Of a stretch of 64,000 nt of DNA, positions 9,194 through 20,100 are shown piece after piece. Below the pieces are notes generated by a model, which was not told where the DNA came from, searched no databases, and saw only the letters and a list, made by a program, of their open reading frames with translations. The translations under genes and the position numbers were made by a program. The stretch comes from Rahnella aceris (GTDB lineage Bacteria > Pseudomonadota > Gammaproteobacteria > Enterobacterales > Enterobacteriaceae): assembly GCF_011684115.1 (NCBI RefSeq), contig NZ_JAADJV010000001.1, positions 1,302,001 to 1,366,000 of the forward strand, written 5' to 3'. The first letter of the stretch is position 1. The number at the start of each line of letters is the position of its first letter.

Positions 9194-9423
9194 AGTGAAG
9201 TTTTGGATTTTCCTGTAGCCGCAGAAGTTTCAGGCAAAGTAGCGGAGCGTTTGCGGTTCTTATTGATGCTGCTGATGGTCATGGGGGTTAAATAACGCGG
9301 CGACAGAAATCGCGTCGCAAAGCGGTTTTTCCAGCGCGGCAAACGGCTACGCAGGGCATATCCCAGCGGGATAAAAATCACCGCCGCCAGAATAAAGATT
9401 TCGATAATATCCTGAATATCCAT
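9190..9423 (-). CDS. bcsF: Cellulose synthase accessory membrane protein BcsF
   Basis: Small single-span inner-membrane protein that recruits BcsE and helps BcsG function. It has 77 aa, slightly longer than E. coli BcsF (63). Residues 2-25 match the family start (DIQDIIEIFILAAVIFIPLGY). The tail is basic and Ser/Thr-rich. A GGGAG site stands before the ATG. The stop overlaps bcsG and only 5 bases separate it from bcsE. Confidence 0.93.
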   Translation of the reverse strand: MDIQDIIEIFILAAVIFIPLGYALRSRLPRWKNRFATRFLSPRYLTPMTISSINKNRKRSATLPETSAATGKSKTSL

Positions 9424-9428
9424 CTCTT

Positions 9429-11027
9429 TTACTCCCGCGCCTGAATAACTGGCGTATCGCTCACGGCCAGCGTGATGGGAACGGGCTGATGAACCTGGGC
9501 ACGTTTTAAAGGTTCAGTTTTATGCGCCACAAAAGGCTGCGCTTCAGACACCGGATTTGCCATCGGCGGCCTGGCGGCCAGACGCAAAACTTCCGTGCGG
9601 ATATCCAGCTCCTGACTCCAGAACGTCTGGCTGGTGAACACTTCTTTGACCGGCAGATTAAACAGAAACGCCAGTACATTTTCGACGTCGCTGACCTGAC
9701 AGTTCGACAGGAACAGATACAGATGACGCCCGGTAACGGTCAGAATATCGCCGTCGCGGCGCAGAGAACACAAAGACATCGCCTGCTGCGGGCTGATCCC
9801 GGCGGCAGGGCGCAGCGAAATTAAAATGCCCCGGGATTCCGTCGCCAGCGCGGCGTGATTCCAGATATCGTGCATGACTTCGCAGAAAACCGGCAGTGGC
9901 AGATAACCCTTATGATGCGTGGGCAGACGGCTGTCGAGCAGCAGCCCGATATCATCCGGCACATGGCGGGTATAAGTGAGATTTTGCAGGTCATCGAGCA
10001 AGGTCAGAAAGTTGGAGAGGCGCGCTGCTTGTGGCACAACCAGATTCGCACCACAGGCCTGGAGCAGACGCTGATCGACATAGCGCAAAGAAGAATTCAT
10101 TTCGCGCACGACAATTTTTAAACCATTGCCACGCTGCATGCGTAAACGATGAACCTGACGGGCCAGCACTTCCACTTCGTCATTACCGGTGAGGGCGAAA
10201 ATGACCGTCGCCGATCGCGCATGTGCCGCGCGCTCGCTCAGCGCCTCATTATCATCGAACAGGAACCAGCGTTCTGAAAGTGCAGGTGCGCCTTCAAGCA
10301 CTGAGCGTTCGGCCAGCAGCATCCACTGATCATCGCCGGTTTGTTCGGAAACAGCGGCAGAGGCGTTCTTTTGAATTTCCCAGCCGGTCAGGCGGCGCGT
10401 CAGTGGATAAAGCGTATTAGCTTCTGCCCCCAAATTGTCATGCCACCAGGAAACGCCCCACTGGTTCGGTTCAACATCTGTTTTCAAATCCGCAAGACCG
10501 CATATATTGCGATGGTATAAATGAAGCTGAGTTTTAACCGCATTAATACCGGCTCCATAGCAGATAATAAGGATAGTTGCACCTTTATTATTGACACATG
10601 CGCTCATTTCACTCAGCCAGCGGACCCATTGTTTATCATTTACTGCCTGCCAGGTACTGACCGGAAGTAATAGAATCATTAATGAGGCTGAGTGAGCAGG
10701 CAAACGATTAATATCCGCTGCAAGAGAGAGAAATGCTTTCTTCCCATTCGCTAACAGGTAATAAAACGTTTTTTTCTGATATTTTTTTAAATAAGTGAGA
10801 AGGATATCATCGTCAGATAGCCTGTTTTCTTGTGCAGTGCAAATTAAATTGTGCTGTGGGAAAAAAACGTTGACCGGAACTTCACCTTGCTGAGCCTCAA
10901 CCGTTTGTCCGCAAAGATGATAAGCGGCTTCCTGACTTTCGGTGTTAACCCAGTAAAGCCCCTGAGCCTGCATCCGGGCTAATCCATTCCAGAATTGCTT
11001 CATGCCCAATGAAAAGGAGAGTGCCAT
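9429..11027 (-). CDS. bcsE: c-di-GMP-binding cellulose regulator BcsE
   Basis: Cytosolic protein that binds c-di-GMP and stimulates cellulose production. The C-terminal two thirds match the family: SVLEGAPALSERWFLFDDNEAL, then the GIL domain with RQVHRLRMQRGNGLKIVVRE, and SLRPAAGISPQQAMSLC. The N-terminal third is more divergent. The ATG at 11027 (532 aa) is preferred; the frame also opens from a GTG at 11078, but neither start has a clear ribosome site. E. coli BcsE is 523 aa. Confidence 0.92.
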   Translation of the reverse strand: MALSFSLGMKQFWNGLARMQAQGLYWVNTESQEAAYHLCGQTVEAQQGEVPVNVFFPQHNLICTAQENRLSDDDILLTYLKKYQKKTFYYLLANGKKAFLSLAADINRLPAHSASLMILLLPVSTWQAVNDKQWVRWLSEMSACVNNKGATILIICYGAGINAVKTQLHLYHRNICGLADLKTDVEPNQWGVSWWHDNLGAEANTLYPLTRRLTGWEIQKNASAAVSEQTGDDQWMLLAERSVLEGAPALSERWFLFDDNEALSERAAHARSATVIFALTGNDEVEVLARQVHRLRMQRGNGLKIVVREMNSSLRYVDQRLLQACGANLVVPQAARLSNFLTLLDDLQNLTYTRHVPDDIGLLLDSRLPTHHKGYLPLPVFCEVMHDIWNHAALATESRGILISLRPAAGISPQQAMSLCSLRRDGDILTVTGRHLYLFLSNCQVSDVENVLAFLFNLPVKEVFTSQTFWSQELDIRTEVLRLAARPPMANPVSEAQPFVAHKTEPLKRAQVHQPVPITLAVSDTPVIQARE

Positions 11028-11078
11028 ATAGTTAATCTGCTTGTATCGTTTTTGATTAAAAGTCTGCTTGGGACACAC

Positions 11079-11229
11079 TGAGAAATGTGAGTATAATAAA
11101 TTCTATCATTGCTACATTAAATAATCATAATACTTCACAATAATGTTTGATACTAAAAAGCCCAGACAGGTAAGCGCATTTTGGCTGTCGTGGTATCAGT
11201 ATTTAGATTGAAGCAGGGAGAAAGAATCG
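11079..11229. promoter_or_regulatory. Divergent promoter region between bcsE and bcsR
   Basis: An AT-rich 150-base gap separates the two divergently transcribed cellulose operons and must contain both promoters. Stretches such as TATAATAAATT around 11092 (minus-strand side) and TATCAGTATTTAG near 11194 are candidate -10 regions, but no site is clear enough to assign. Confidence 0.4.
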
Positions 11230-11430
11230 GTGGGAGCCAATATTGTAGACCCGGAGGAATCCGAACCGACGAAAGATGATGATTTCTTTGCACTGAGTCA
11301 CCTTTTTTCTTTGTCAGAATTAAATTATGTCGATATAGCCCGTAAAGAAAAGATTCCGCAACTAATGTCCCGCTGGCCGCTACTGGCTGAGCTGGCGCAA
11401 TACGGTGAACGCGGCGCGGAGAAAAAATAA
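11230..11430 (+). CDS. bcsR: Cellulose biosynthesis protein BcsR
   Basis: Short cytosolic partner of BcsQ that stabilises the synthase secretion complex. It has 66 aa; the family C-terminal motif (SRWPLLAELAQ) and the FSLSELNYVDIA segment are clear. E. coli BcsR (YhjR) is 62 aa. Translation starts at GTG, 10 bases after a strong GGGAGA site. It is the first gene of bcsRQABC, one base before bcsQ. Confidence 0.93.
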   Translation: MGANIVDPEESEPTKDDDFFALSHLFSLSELNYVDIARKEKIPQLMSRWPLLAELAQYGERGAEKK

Positions 11431-11431
11431 T

Positions 11432-12175
11432 ATGGCTGTCATTGCCTTACAGGGAATTCGTGGCGGTACGGGCACCACTTCAGTCACGGCTGCACTGGCC
11501 TGGGGTCTTGCGCAATTAAATGAAAAGGTTCTGGTCATCGACTTTTCACCGGAAAACTTACTGCGATTGCACTTTGGTATGCCTTTCGCTCAGGCTCGCG
11601 GATGGCGCTATGCGCACAATACAGGAGAGCCGTGGCAAAACTCCGCACTGCGTTACCACTCTCATCTTGATTTCCTGCCTTACGGGCATGCCACGACCGG
11701 CGACGCCAGTCAGCCGGATTTTGACTGGCAAAAGGCGATCACTCAGCTTAAAAATACCGGCGTATATGACTGGATCCTGATCGACTCTCCGGCAGCCGAT
11801 CCGCTTACCGCGCAAAAAATTGCCGACAGTACGGTAGTGCTTCTCCACGCCGATACCCAGTCACACACCCGTTTACATCAGTATGTGCTGCCAGCCAACG
11901 GGCGCTATCTGCTCAATCAGTTCATTCCTTCCAGTCAGTTACAGCAGGATATTTTGCTGTTATGGCAGGAAACTTTGCCCGTTTTGATTCCGGTAATTCT
12001 GCACCGCGACGAAGCCATGGCGGAGTCACTGGCGGCGAAACAACCGGCAGGGGAATGGAATAGTAACAGTAAAATCAGTCGCGAAATTAACACGCTGGCG
12101 AACTGGTTCCTGCTGCATTTGCGCCATTCAGGGGATGTGCATAGCCAGACAATGGGGCGGAGTCCGGAAAAATGA
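11432..12175 (+). CDS. bcsQ: Cellulose biosynthesis ATPase BcsQ
   Basis: MinD/ParA-like ATPase required for cellulose secretion and its polar placement. It has 247 aa (E. coli about 250). Its P-loop reads IRGGTGTTSVTAA, with threonine where MinD has the catalytic lysine, as in E. coli BcsQ. Other marks are VLVIDFSPENLLRLHF and the C-terminal LHRDEAMAESLAAKQPAGE. The start at 11432 follows GGAG in the bcsR tail; the frame opens earlier (11405) inside bcsR. It overlaps bcsA by 4 bases. Confidence 0.95.
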   Translation: MAVIALQGIRGGTGTTSVTAALAWGLAQLNEKVLVIDFSPENLLRLHFGMPFAQARGWRYAHNTGEPWQNSALRYHSHLDFLPYGHATTGDASQPDFDWQKAITQLKNTGVYDWILIDSPAADPLTAQKIADSTVVLLHADTQSHTRLHQYVLPANGRYLLNQFIPSSQLQQDILLLWQETLPVLIPVILHRDEAMAESLAAKQPAGEWNSNSKISREINTLANWFLLHLRHSGDVHSQTMGRSPEK

Positions 12176-14787
12176 ACCGCGTGCTCAACCTGTTTCTGGT
12201 GCCGCCGGTAGTTTTCGAATTACAAAACCGCTACCGGTACTATCGCGCCAGCCACTCCTCACGGACCGCCGCTGGCGTAATGATTTTCTGCGTGGCGCTT
12301 AGCTGGCTGTTTTTGCGTTTTGAATCCCCAGTCTGGCAGCGTGTTAAAGCACAACGCACCCGCTGGTATCCGCAAATTTCGCCGTCGCGCCCGCGTCTGG
12401 CCGATCCGCTGCGCTATATCGTGCAAAGCCTGTGGTTGCTGATCATCCTGCCTGCTGAAAGCCGGCGCGGGCGTGTGATTCACACCCGCTGGCCACAGCA
12501 GTTGCGCAAAAAAGTCCATTTGTGGCTCGAATTATTACCTGAACAGGTCACACACAGTCCGCTGGAAATTAAGGTCACGCGCCGTATCGGCAAAATGAGC
12601 CGTCTCGGTAAACGTATTCTGGTCTGGATGACCGCACTGGTGGCGCTCACCCTGGCGATGTTCTGTATTTCTCAGCCTTTTAGTTACATCGCACAGTTCG
12701 TCTTCGTGGTGCTGCTGTGGAGCATTGCGATGATTATTCGCCGTATTCCGGGCCGCTTCCCGGCGCTGATGATGATCGTGTTGTCGCTGACCATTTCCTG
12801 CCGTTATTTATGGTGGCGCTACACCTCAACGCTGAACTGGGAAGATCCGCTGAGTCTGATTTGCGGCCTGCTTCTGTTAGGTGCGGAAACCTATTCCTGG
12901 ACGGTGCTGGTGCTGGGCTATATCCAGACCCTCTGGCCGCTCAACCGTAAACCGGTGCCGATGCCTGCAGATGTCTCGACGTGGCCGACGGTGGATCTGC
13001 TGATCCCGACGTATAACGAAGATCTCAGCGTCGTGAAACCGACGCTGTACGCCGCGCTGGGTCTCGACTGGCCCCGGGACAAACTGACCATTTATCTGCT
13101 TGATGACGGCAACCGGCAGGAATTCGCCGATTTTGCCCATGAAATTGGTGTGAAATACATCGCCCGTGAAACGCGTGAAAATGCCAAAGCGGGCAACATC
13201 AATAACGCACTGAAACAGGCGAAAAGCCAGCTTGTGGCGATTTTTGACTGCGACCACGTGCCGACCCGTTCTTTCCTGCAACTGACGGTCGGCTGGTTCT
13301 TTAAAGATAAAAAACTCAGCATGTTGCAAACGCCGCATCATTTTTTCTCGCCCGATCCGTTCGAACGTAATCTGGGCCGTATGCGCCGCACGCCAAACGA
13401 AGGCGAACTGTTTTACGGACTGGTGCAGGACGGCAACGACCTGTGGGATGCCAGTTTCTTCTGTGGATCCTGCGCCGTATTGCGCCGCGATGTGCTTGAT
13501 GAAATCGGCGGTATCGCCGTAGAAACGGTCACTGAAGATGCGCACACGTCTCTGCGGATGCACCGCCACGGTTACACGTCGGCGTATATTCGTATTCCGC
13601 AGGCGGCGGGGCTGGCGACAGAAAGCCTCTCTGCTCACATCAGCCAGCGGATCCGCTGGGCGCGCGGCATGGTACAGATATTCCGCCTCGACAATCCGAT
13701 GTTTGGTAAAGGGCTGAAGCTGGCGCAACGGTTGTGTTACGCCAACGCCATGTTGCATTTTCTGGCCGGTATTCCGCGCCTGATCTTCCTCACAGCGCCC
13801 CTGGCGTTTCTGCTGCTGCATGCTTACATCATTTATGCACCGGCCGTTGCCATCGCACTGTATGTCTTGCCGCACATGATCCATGCCAGCCTGACTAACT
13901 CCCGCGTACAGGGCAAATACCGCCATTCGTTCTGGAATGAAATCTACGAAACCGTGCTGGCCTGGTATATCGCCAGGCCGACCACCGTGGCGTTGTTTAA
14001 TCCGCATGCCGGGGCTTTCAACGTCACGGCCAAAGGCGGCCTGAATAAGCACGCTTACGTTGACTGGAAAATCAGCCGCCCGTATCAAATCCTGATGTTG
14101 CTCAATCTGGCCGGTTTATTCTTCGGTGCCTACCGCATTGTCTATGGCCGCCCGGATGAAATCCTGACGGTGCTGGTGAGTATGGCGTGGGTGATTTACA
14201 ACATGATTATTCTGGGCGGGGCGATTGCCGTGGCGTTCGAATCCAAACAGGTGCGTCAGGCACATCGTGTAGAAGCCAGAATGCCCGCGTCACTGTTAAA
14301 ACCCGACGGACACATTTATGTCTGCACCATTCAGGACTACTCCGACAACGGTGTCGGACTGGAAACCCCGAGCGCAAGCCAGTTTCATGCCGGTGACAAC
14401 GTCACGTTACTGCTTCACCGTGGACAACAGGAATATACCTTCCCGATGCAGATCAGCCGCGTGTTTGGTGAAAACATCGGCATGCAGTTACTGCCATTAA
14501 CCACCCAACAACATATCGATTTCATCCAATGTACGTTTGCCCGGGCCGACAGTTGGGTATTACGCGAAGACAACTTCCCTGAAGACAAACCGATGGAAAG
14601 CCTGCGTGAGGTGCTGGGGTTGGGGATCCGTGGCTATCTGCGGATGCTGGACATCGCCCCGCAACGCTACCGTCCGCTGGCGTCCGGAACCCGAACGTTT
14701 GGCCGCTGGCTGCTGTCTTTCGCTCCGCGTAATCCGCCGCTTGCCGTTCAGCCTGATGAATACAACCTGATGATGACAAAACAATGA
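12172..14787 (+). CDS. bcsA: Cellulose synthase catalytic subunit
   Basis: Membrane glycosyltransferase (GT2) that polymerises UDP-glucose into beta-1,4-glucan and threads it through its own channel. It has 871 aa (E. coli 872). The N-terminal 150 residues are basic, followed by four membrane helices. The GT domain at about 270-520 has IPTYNED, FDCDHVP (DxD), TED and QRIRW. More helices follow, then a PilZ c-di-GMP domain from about residue 690 with an RxxxR arginine pair (RQAHRVEAR) and DYSDNGVG. It overlaps bcsQ and bcsB by 4 bases each, implying translational coupling. Confidence 0.98.
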   Translation: MNRVLNLFLVPPVVFELQNRYRYYRASHSSRTAAGVMIFCVALSWLFLRFESPVWQRVKAQRTRWYPQISPSRPRLADPLRYIVQSLWLLIILPAESRRGRVIHTRWPQQLRKKVHLWLELLPEQVTHSPLEIKVTRRIGKMSRLGKRILVWMTALVALTLAMFCISQPFSYIAQFVFVVLLWSIAMIIRRIPGRFPALMMIVLSLTISCRYLWWRYTSTLNWEDPLSLICGLLLLGAETYSWTVLVLGYIQTLWPLNRKPVPMPADVSTWPTVDLLIPTYNEDLSVVKPTLYAALGLDWPRDKLTIYLLDDGNRQEFADFAHEIGVKYIARETRENAKAGNINNALKQAKSQLVAIFDCDHVPTRSFLQLTVGWFFKDKKLSMLQTPHHFFSPDPFERNLGRMRRTPNEGELFYGLVQDGNDLWDASFFCGSCAVLRRDVLDEIGGIAVETVTEDAHTSLRMHRHGYTSAYIRIPQAAGLATESLSAHISQRIRWARGMVQIFRLDNPMFGKGLKLAQRLCYANAMLHFLAGIPRLIFLTAPLAFLLLHAYIIYAPAVAIALYVLPHMIHASLTNSRVQGKYRHSFWNEIYETVLAWYIARPTTVALFNPHAGAFNVTAKGGLNKHAYVDWKISRPYQILMLLNLAGLFFGAYRIVYGRPDEILTVLVSMAWVIYNMIILGGAIAVAFESKQVRQAHRVEARMPASLLKPDGHIYVCTIQDYSDNGVGLETPSASQFHAGDNVTLLLHRGQQEYTFPMQISRVFGENIGMQLLPLTTQQHIDFIQCTFARADSWVLREDNFPEDKPMESLREVLGLGIRGYLRMLDIAPQRYRPLASGTRTFGRWLLSFAPRNPPLAVQPDEYNLMMTKQ

Positions 14788-17123
14788 AAAGACTTCCGTT
14801 AACCACTTTTATGGCATCTGCCTTGATGACATTGGCGTTGGGTTCTGTGGCTCCGGCCTTCAGTGAACAGACGCCTGCACCGGTTGTACCGGGCAACGCC
14901 ACGCCTGCGCCTGAAGTGACCCTGCCGATGGTGGCGCCTGCGGTAAACCCGATGATTATTCCGGGTGCGCCGGTGCGCAGCGTGACATTACCGTTTGCCG
15001 ATGTGGCACCGCGGCCGGGTGCCATCACCTTGCGCGGTATTCAGCCGAACGGACAGATTGAGTTCGGTGTGCGCAGTGACGAAGTCGTGACACAGGCCAC
15101 ACTGAATCTCGAGTTCACGCCGTCGCCATCGCTGATCCCGGTTCAGTCGCATCTTAAGGTGTATCTCAACGACCAGCTGATGGGCGTTGAAGTGATTGAT
15201 AAAGACCAGCTCGGCAAGAAAAATCACCTGCAGATGACCATTGACCCGCGTTATGTCACCGACTTCAACCGCATCCGTCTGGAGTTTATTGGTCACTACC
15301 AGAACGTCTGTGAAAACCCGGCGAACACCACCCTGTGGCTGGAAATCGGCAAGGGCAGTTCGCTTAGCCTGCAATATCAGAAACTGCCGCTGAGCAACGA
15401 TCTGGCACATTTCCCGGTACCGTTCTTTGATGCGCGCGACAGTCGTCCGCTGAGCCTGCCGATGGTCTTTGCCACGTCTCCGGATGCCGGCCAGCAACAG
15501 GCAGCGGCGATTCTGGCCTCCTGGTTCGGCACCAAAGCCCAGTGGCGCGGGCAATCCTTCCCGACGTTGTATAACCAGTTGCCGGACGGCCACGCGGTGG
15601 TGTTTGCAACCAATGGCAAACGCCCTGATTTCCTCAAAGAATTGCCGCCGGTGAAAGGGCCGGTGGTGCAGATGATCAGCCGCCCGGATAATCCGTACAT
15701 CAAAATGCTGCTGATCCTCGGTCGTGATGATCAGGACTTACTGACGGCAGTAAAAGGCATTGCGCAGGGGAATATCCTGTTTCGTGGCGAAACGATCGGC
15801 GTCGATAAAGTGGACAGGATCCAGCCACGCCAGCCGTATGACGCGCCAAACTGGGTGCGTACCGATCGCCCGATGAATTTTGGCGAACTGAAACAGTATG
15901 CGGAACAGTTACAGTCTGACGGCATCCAGCCGAATCCGATCACGCTCAACATTAATCTGCCGCCGGATCTGTTCCTGATTAACAGCTCCGGTATCGATAT
16001 GCGGCTGAAGTACCGTTATACCTCGCCACAGCTGAAAAACACTTCTCGCCTGAGCATCAGCCTGAATAACCAGTTTGTGCAGGATCTGACCCTGAAAACC
16101 GGACACGATGAAGATTCACAATTACTGCATCTGTCCCTGTTACAGGGGCTGCTGGATGGCAGCAAAGACCTGAATATTCCCGCGCTGAAACTGGGTGCGG
16201 TTAACCAGATGCGCTTCGATTTTGACTACACCTCGCTGCTGGCGAGCGGCACCGAAGGGCGCTGTGAAACCTATAACACCGTGCCAAATCATGTGGTGAT
16301 AGATGACAGCTCCACTATCGACTTCTCCGGTTACCGCCATTTCATGGCGATGCCTGACTTGCGCGCCTTCGCCAACGCCGGTTTCCCGTTCAGCCGCCTG
16401 GCGGATTTATCCCAGACGCTGCTTGTGGTTCAGCCGCAACCGCAACCGGTTCAGTTAACTACGCTGCTTGATACGATGGGCAATATTGGCGCACTCACCG
16501 GTTATCCGGCGCTTGGCGTGGGGCTGACCGAAGATGCGGCAAAAGCAAAATCCACCGACGCCGATCTGCTGGTGATCGGCAATCTGCCTGCGGATTTGCG
16601 TGACGACAGCATGCGCGATGAGAAAAAGGCCAGCTTACTGATCGAGGCAGCGCGCGATGCGGTGAATACGCCAGTCCGCCAGACGTCGTTACCGGATAAC
16701 ACGGCACCGGCCAGCGATGCGCGGGTGGATGCCAGCGCGCAAATCAGTGCGCAAGGCCCGATTGCGGCGGTTGTCGGGTTACAGTCGCCGTACTTTGATC
16801 AGCGCAGCGTGGTCGCGCTGATGGCAAACGGTCAGCAGGGCTTCGAAATGCTGAACAAGTCGATGCAGGATAGCAAACAGAGGGCGCAGGTCTTTGGCTC
16901 GGTGGCGGTGGTGCGTGATTCCGGCGTCAGCAGTCTGAAAGTCGGTGATACCTATTATGCTGGCCATTTGCCGTGGTGGGAGCGGGTATGGAACGCCCTG
17001 GCGAACCATCCGGTATTGCTGGCGGTTATGGCGGTGATCGTGGTGATTCTGGCAGCAATCCTGTTGTGGACCGGTTTGCGTTCTCTGGCCCGTCGTCGTC
17101 TGTCTGATGATGACCAGGAATAA
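14784..17123 (+). CDS. bcsB: Cellulose synthase regulatory subunit BcsB
   Basis: Periplasmic, membrane-anchored partner of BcsA that guides the glucan across the periplasm. It has 779 aa, a signal peptide at residues 1-28, a Pro/Ala-rich linker, two carbohydrate-binding/flavodoxin-like repeats (SVTLPFADV and QYQKLPLSND regions), and a C-terminal helix around 742-764 that inserts next to BcsA. Length agrees with the family. It is followed directly by bcsC, with no bcsZ in between. Confidence 0.96.
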   Translation: MKRLPLTTFMASALMTLALGSVAPAFSEQTPAPVVPGNATPAPEVTLPMVAPAVNPMIIPGAPVRSVTLPFADVAPRPGAITLRGIQPNGQIEFGVRSDEVVTQATLNLEFTPSPSLIPVQSHLKVYLNDQLMGVEVIDKDQLGKKNHLQMTIDPRYVTDFNRIRLEFIGHYQNVCENPANTTLWLEIGKGSSLSLQYQKLPLSNDLAHFPVPFFDARDSRPLSLPMVFATSPDAGQQQAAAILASWFGTKAQWRGQSFPTLYNQLPDGHAVVFATNGKRPDFLKELPPVKGPVVQMISRPDNPYIKMLLILGRDDQDLLTAVKGIAQGNILFRGETIGVDKVDRIQPRQPYDAPNWVRTDRPMNFGELKQYAEQLQSDGIQPNPITLNINLPPDLFLINSSGIDMRLKYRYTSPQLKNTSRLSISLNNQFVQDLTLKTGHDEDSQLLHLSLLQGLLDGSKDLNIPALKLGAVNQMRFDFDYTSLLASGTEGRCETYNTVPNHVVIDDSSTIDFSGYRHFMAMPDLRAFANAGFPFSRLADLSQTLLVVQPQPQPVQLTTLLDTMGNIGALTGYPALGVGLTEDAAKAKSTDADLLVIGNLPADLRDDSMRDEKKASLLIEAARDAVNTPVRQTSLPDNTAPASDARVDASAQISAQGPIAAVVGLQSPYFDQRSVVALMANGQQGFEMLNKSMQDSKQRAQVFGSVAVVRDSGVSSLKVGDTYYAGHLPWWERVWNALANHPVLLAVMAVIVVILAAILLWTGLRSLARRRLSDDDQE

Positions 17124-17127
17124 GTCC

Positions 17128-20100
17128 GTGAACACACAGCGCACAAACCTGTTTTTGCGCGGCAGACTGGCCCTGACGATCGGGCTGGCCTTGCTGGCTG
17201 CGCCTGCGGTTGCAGCCCCCGTTGTTTCACCGGAACAATGGTTACTGGAACAGGTGCGGGTCGGTGAAGCCAGTCATCAGGACGATCTGGTGCGTCAGTC
17301 CCTGTTTCGCCTGGAATTAATGGATCCGCAAAACCCGAAAGTCATGTCCGCCCGTTTACGTTTGCTTCTCCGCGAAGGCGATCAGGCCAAGGCACAGCAG
17401 CAACTGGAAAAAATTAAACAGGTTTCGCCTGGTTCGGATGAATACCGGCAGGCGCAGCTGAGCCTGAAAATCGCCTCCCCGGAAATGCAGCAAAAACTCC
17501 AGCAGACGCGGTTACTGGCAACGGCAGGGCGGCTCGATGAAGCCAAAGCGCAATATGATGAGTTGTTTGGTGGCCAGCCGCCAACGCTGGATCTGGCAGT
17601 AGAATACTGGCAACTTATTGCGCGGCTGCCGGGGCAAAAAGCCCGTGCGCAGGCACAGCTTCAGGCGCTGAATAATCAGTATCCGGGTGATGTGCAGTTA
17701 CGTCTGCAACTGGCGCAGATGGCGTTTGACGAAGGGGATAACGCCAAAGCTGTCGGGCTGATTAAGCAAATCGCCGCCACCAATGAAGGGCGTTCTCCGG
17801 CCGCTGATTTATGGCTGCAGAAGATTAAGGACCAGACTGTGGGCAACCCGAGCGTCGATGCCTTGCAACAGTTTATCGCCACGTTCGACACCGGTCCGCA
17901 GGTGATTGCCGCGCAGCAGGAACTTCAGCGCCAGCAGGCGTTACTGGCCGATCCGCGTTATCAGGCGCGACTCCGTGGTCTGGCGCAGATTAATAATGGT
18001 GGTTCCACCGGCGCGATTGCGCCGCTGAAGCAGGCATTGCAGGCGCAACCTGACGATGCTGAAGTCCTCGGTGCGATGGGGCTGGCTTATTCCCGCGCCG
18101 GTAACCGCCAGCAGGCGCTGACTTTGTTTCAGCGGGCGAAAGCCGCCGAAACAGATGGCTATAACGCGGGTAAATGGAACAGCCTGATCCGGTCCAACAG
18201 CTACTGGCTGAAAATCGAGCAGGGCGATAAGGCATTGAAAACCGGGCTGCTTGATCAGGGCGAAGCGGCTTACAACCAGGCGCAACGTCTGGACTCCCGC
18301 GACCCGTGGGCGCAGATCGGGCTTGGGGATGTGGCGGTTGAGCGCAAAAATGACACGCAGGCGGAGCAGGCTTACCGCCGCGCACTGAAGCTGGAGCACG
18401 ATAACAGTAGCGCCCAGCGCGGGCTGGCGAATATCTATCAGCGTCAGTCGCCGCAAAAAGCGCTGGATTACATTAATTCATTGCCTGGTGCATCGCAGGC
18501 GAAACTCAGCGATAAACAGCGTGGACTGCAAAGTGACGTTGTCACTGCGCAGGCGCAAAAATATGCCGCCGAACACAACTGGAATCAGGCTGCGAACCGC
18601 TACGGCGAGGTGCTGAAACTCAATCCGGACGATGTCTGGACGACCTACCATTATGCCAGTGCCCTGCGTGAGGCGGGTGAACCGGCGCAGGCGGATGCGG
18701 CTTTTGCACAGTTTGCGGCGAAGCGTCCGGTGGATCCGCAACAGGTTTACGCTTATGCGTTGTATCTGTCCGGTTCCGATCGTGACGACGCCGCACTGCG
18801 CCATCTCAATACCTTGCCGCAGGCGAAATGGGACGACAACATGCGCGAAATGGCGCAGCGCATTCAGCTCGGTAAAACCCTGACCGCCATTGATACTTCC
18901 CTTGCTGCCGGTAATACCTCGCAGGCGAAACAGCAGTTGCAGCAGGCTGATCTGCATGAACTCAGCCTGAATCAGCAACGACAGGTCGCCATGGCCTGGC
19001 GTGATGTCGGTGAAACCACCAAAGCGGCGGCGCTGTTACAACCCTTGAAAACGGCTGCGCGTTCACAGCCGGACGGACAAGACAAGGCGCTGATTTATCG
19101 CAACGCCGCCAACCTTGAGCAGCAACTCGGACAGCCACAAACGGCGCGTCAGGATTACGCACAGGCGATGGTCGCCAGCGGCATCACCGGTAAAGTGCCA
19201 GAAGATAACGACAGCTATACGCGCCTGACCCGCAACAATGCCACGGATGACTGGCTGAAACGCGGTATCCGTTCAGACGCGCATGATCTGTACCGTCAGC
19301 AGGATGTGAATTTCACGCTGGACACCGATTCGTGGACATCAAGCGGCACGCCGGGGAAATCTGATCTCACGGCCAACACCACCATGTTGCAGGCGGATAT
19401 GCCGGTTTATCAGGGGCGCGGATTCCTGCGGGCCGACTGGGTGCGGATGGATGCCGGAACCTTTGATAACGAAGACGGTAATTACGAAGCCAGTTTCGGG
19501 ACCTGTAGCGATCAAAACTGCCGCCGTTACCGCAGCCAGAACGCCAATGGCGTCAGCCTTGGCGCAGGATGGGAAAATGACAAATGGAAAGGCGATTTAG
19601 GCACCACGCCACTGGGTTTCCCGGTTGTAGACTGGGTCGGCGGGCTGGCTTACAGCGGTGACTGGGGCGATATCGGCTGGACGACCACGGTGTCGCGCCG
19701 TCCGGTTTCCAGTTCGTTACTTTCTTTCGCGGGCGCAAAAGATCCGGGTACCGGCACCACCTGGGGCGGCGTTCGCGCGACCGGTGCCAGCCTGGGATTA
19801 AGTTACGATCAGGGGCAGGCTAACGGCGTGTGGGCTGATCTCAGCGCGCATCAGCTGACCGGTGAAAATGTCGAAGACAACACGCGCGAACGCCTGATGG
19901 GGGGCTATTACTACAAAGTCATTAACGAAGATAACCGCCGCGCCACGGTGGGGCTCAGCTCCATGCTCTGGCATTACCAGAAAGATCTCAGCGGTTACAC
20001 GCTGGGACAGGGCGGTTACTACAGCCCGCAGCAATACTTCTCACTCTCCGTACCGGTCAGTTATCGCCAGCGCACGGAGAACTGGTCATGGCAGCTTGGC

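Noticed and set aside
12877..14088. Long antisense reading frame (403 codons) opposite bcsA
   Set aside because: It lies fully within bcsA on the other strand, has no ribosome site or recognisable domain, and its composition follows from the codon bias of bcsA.
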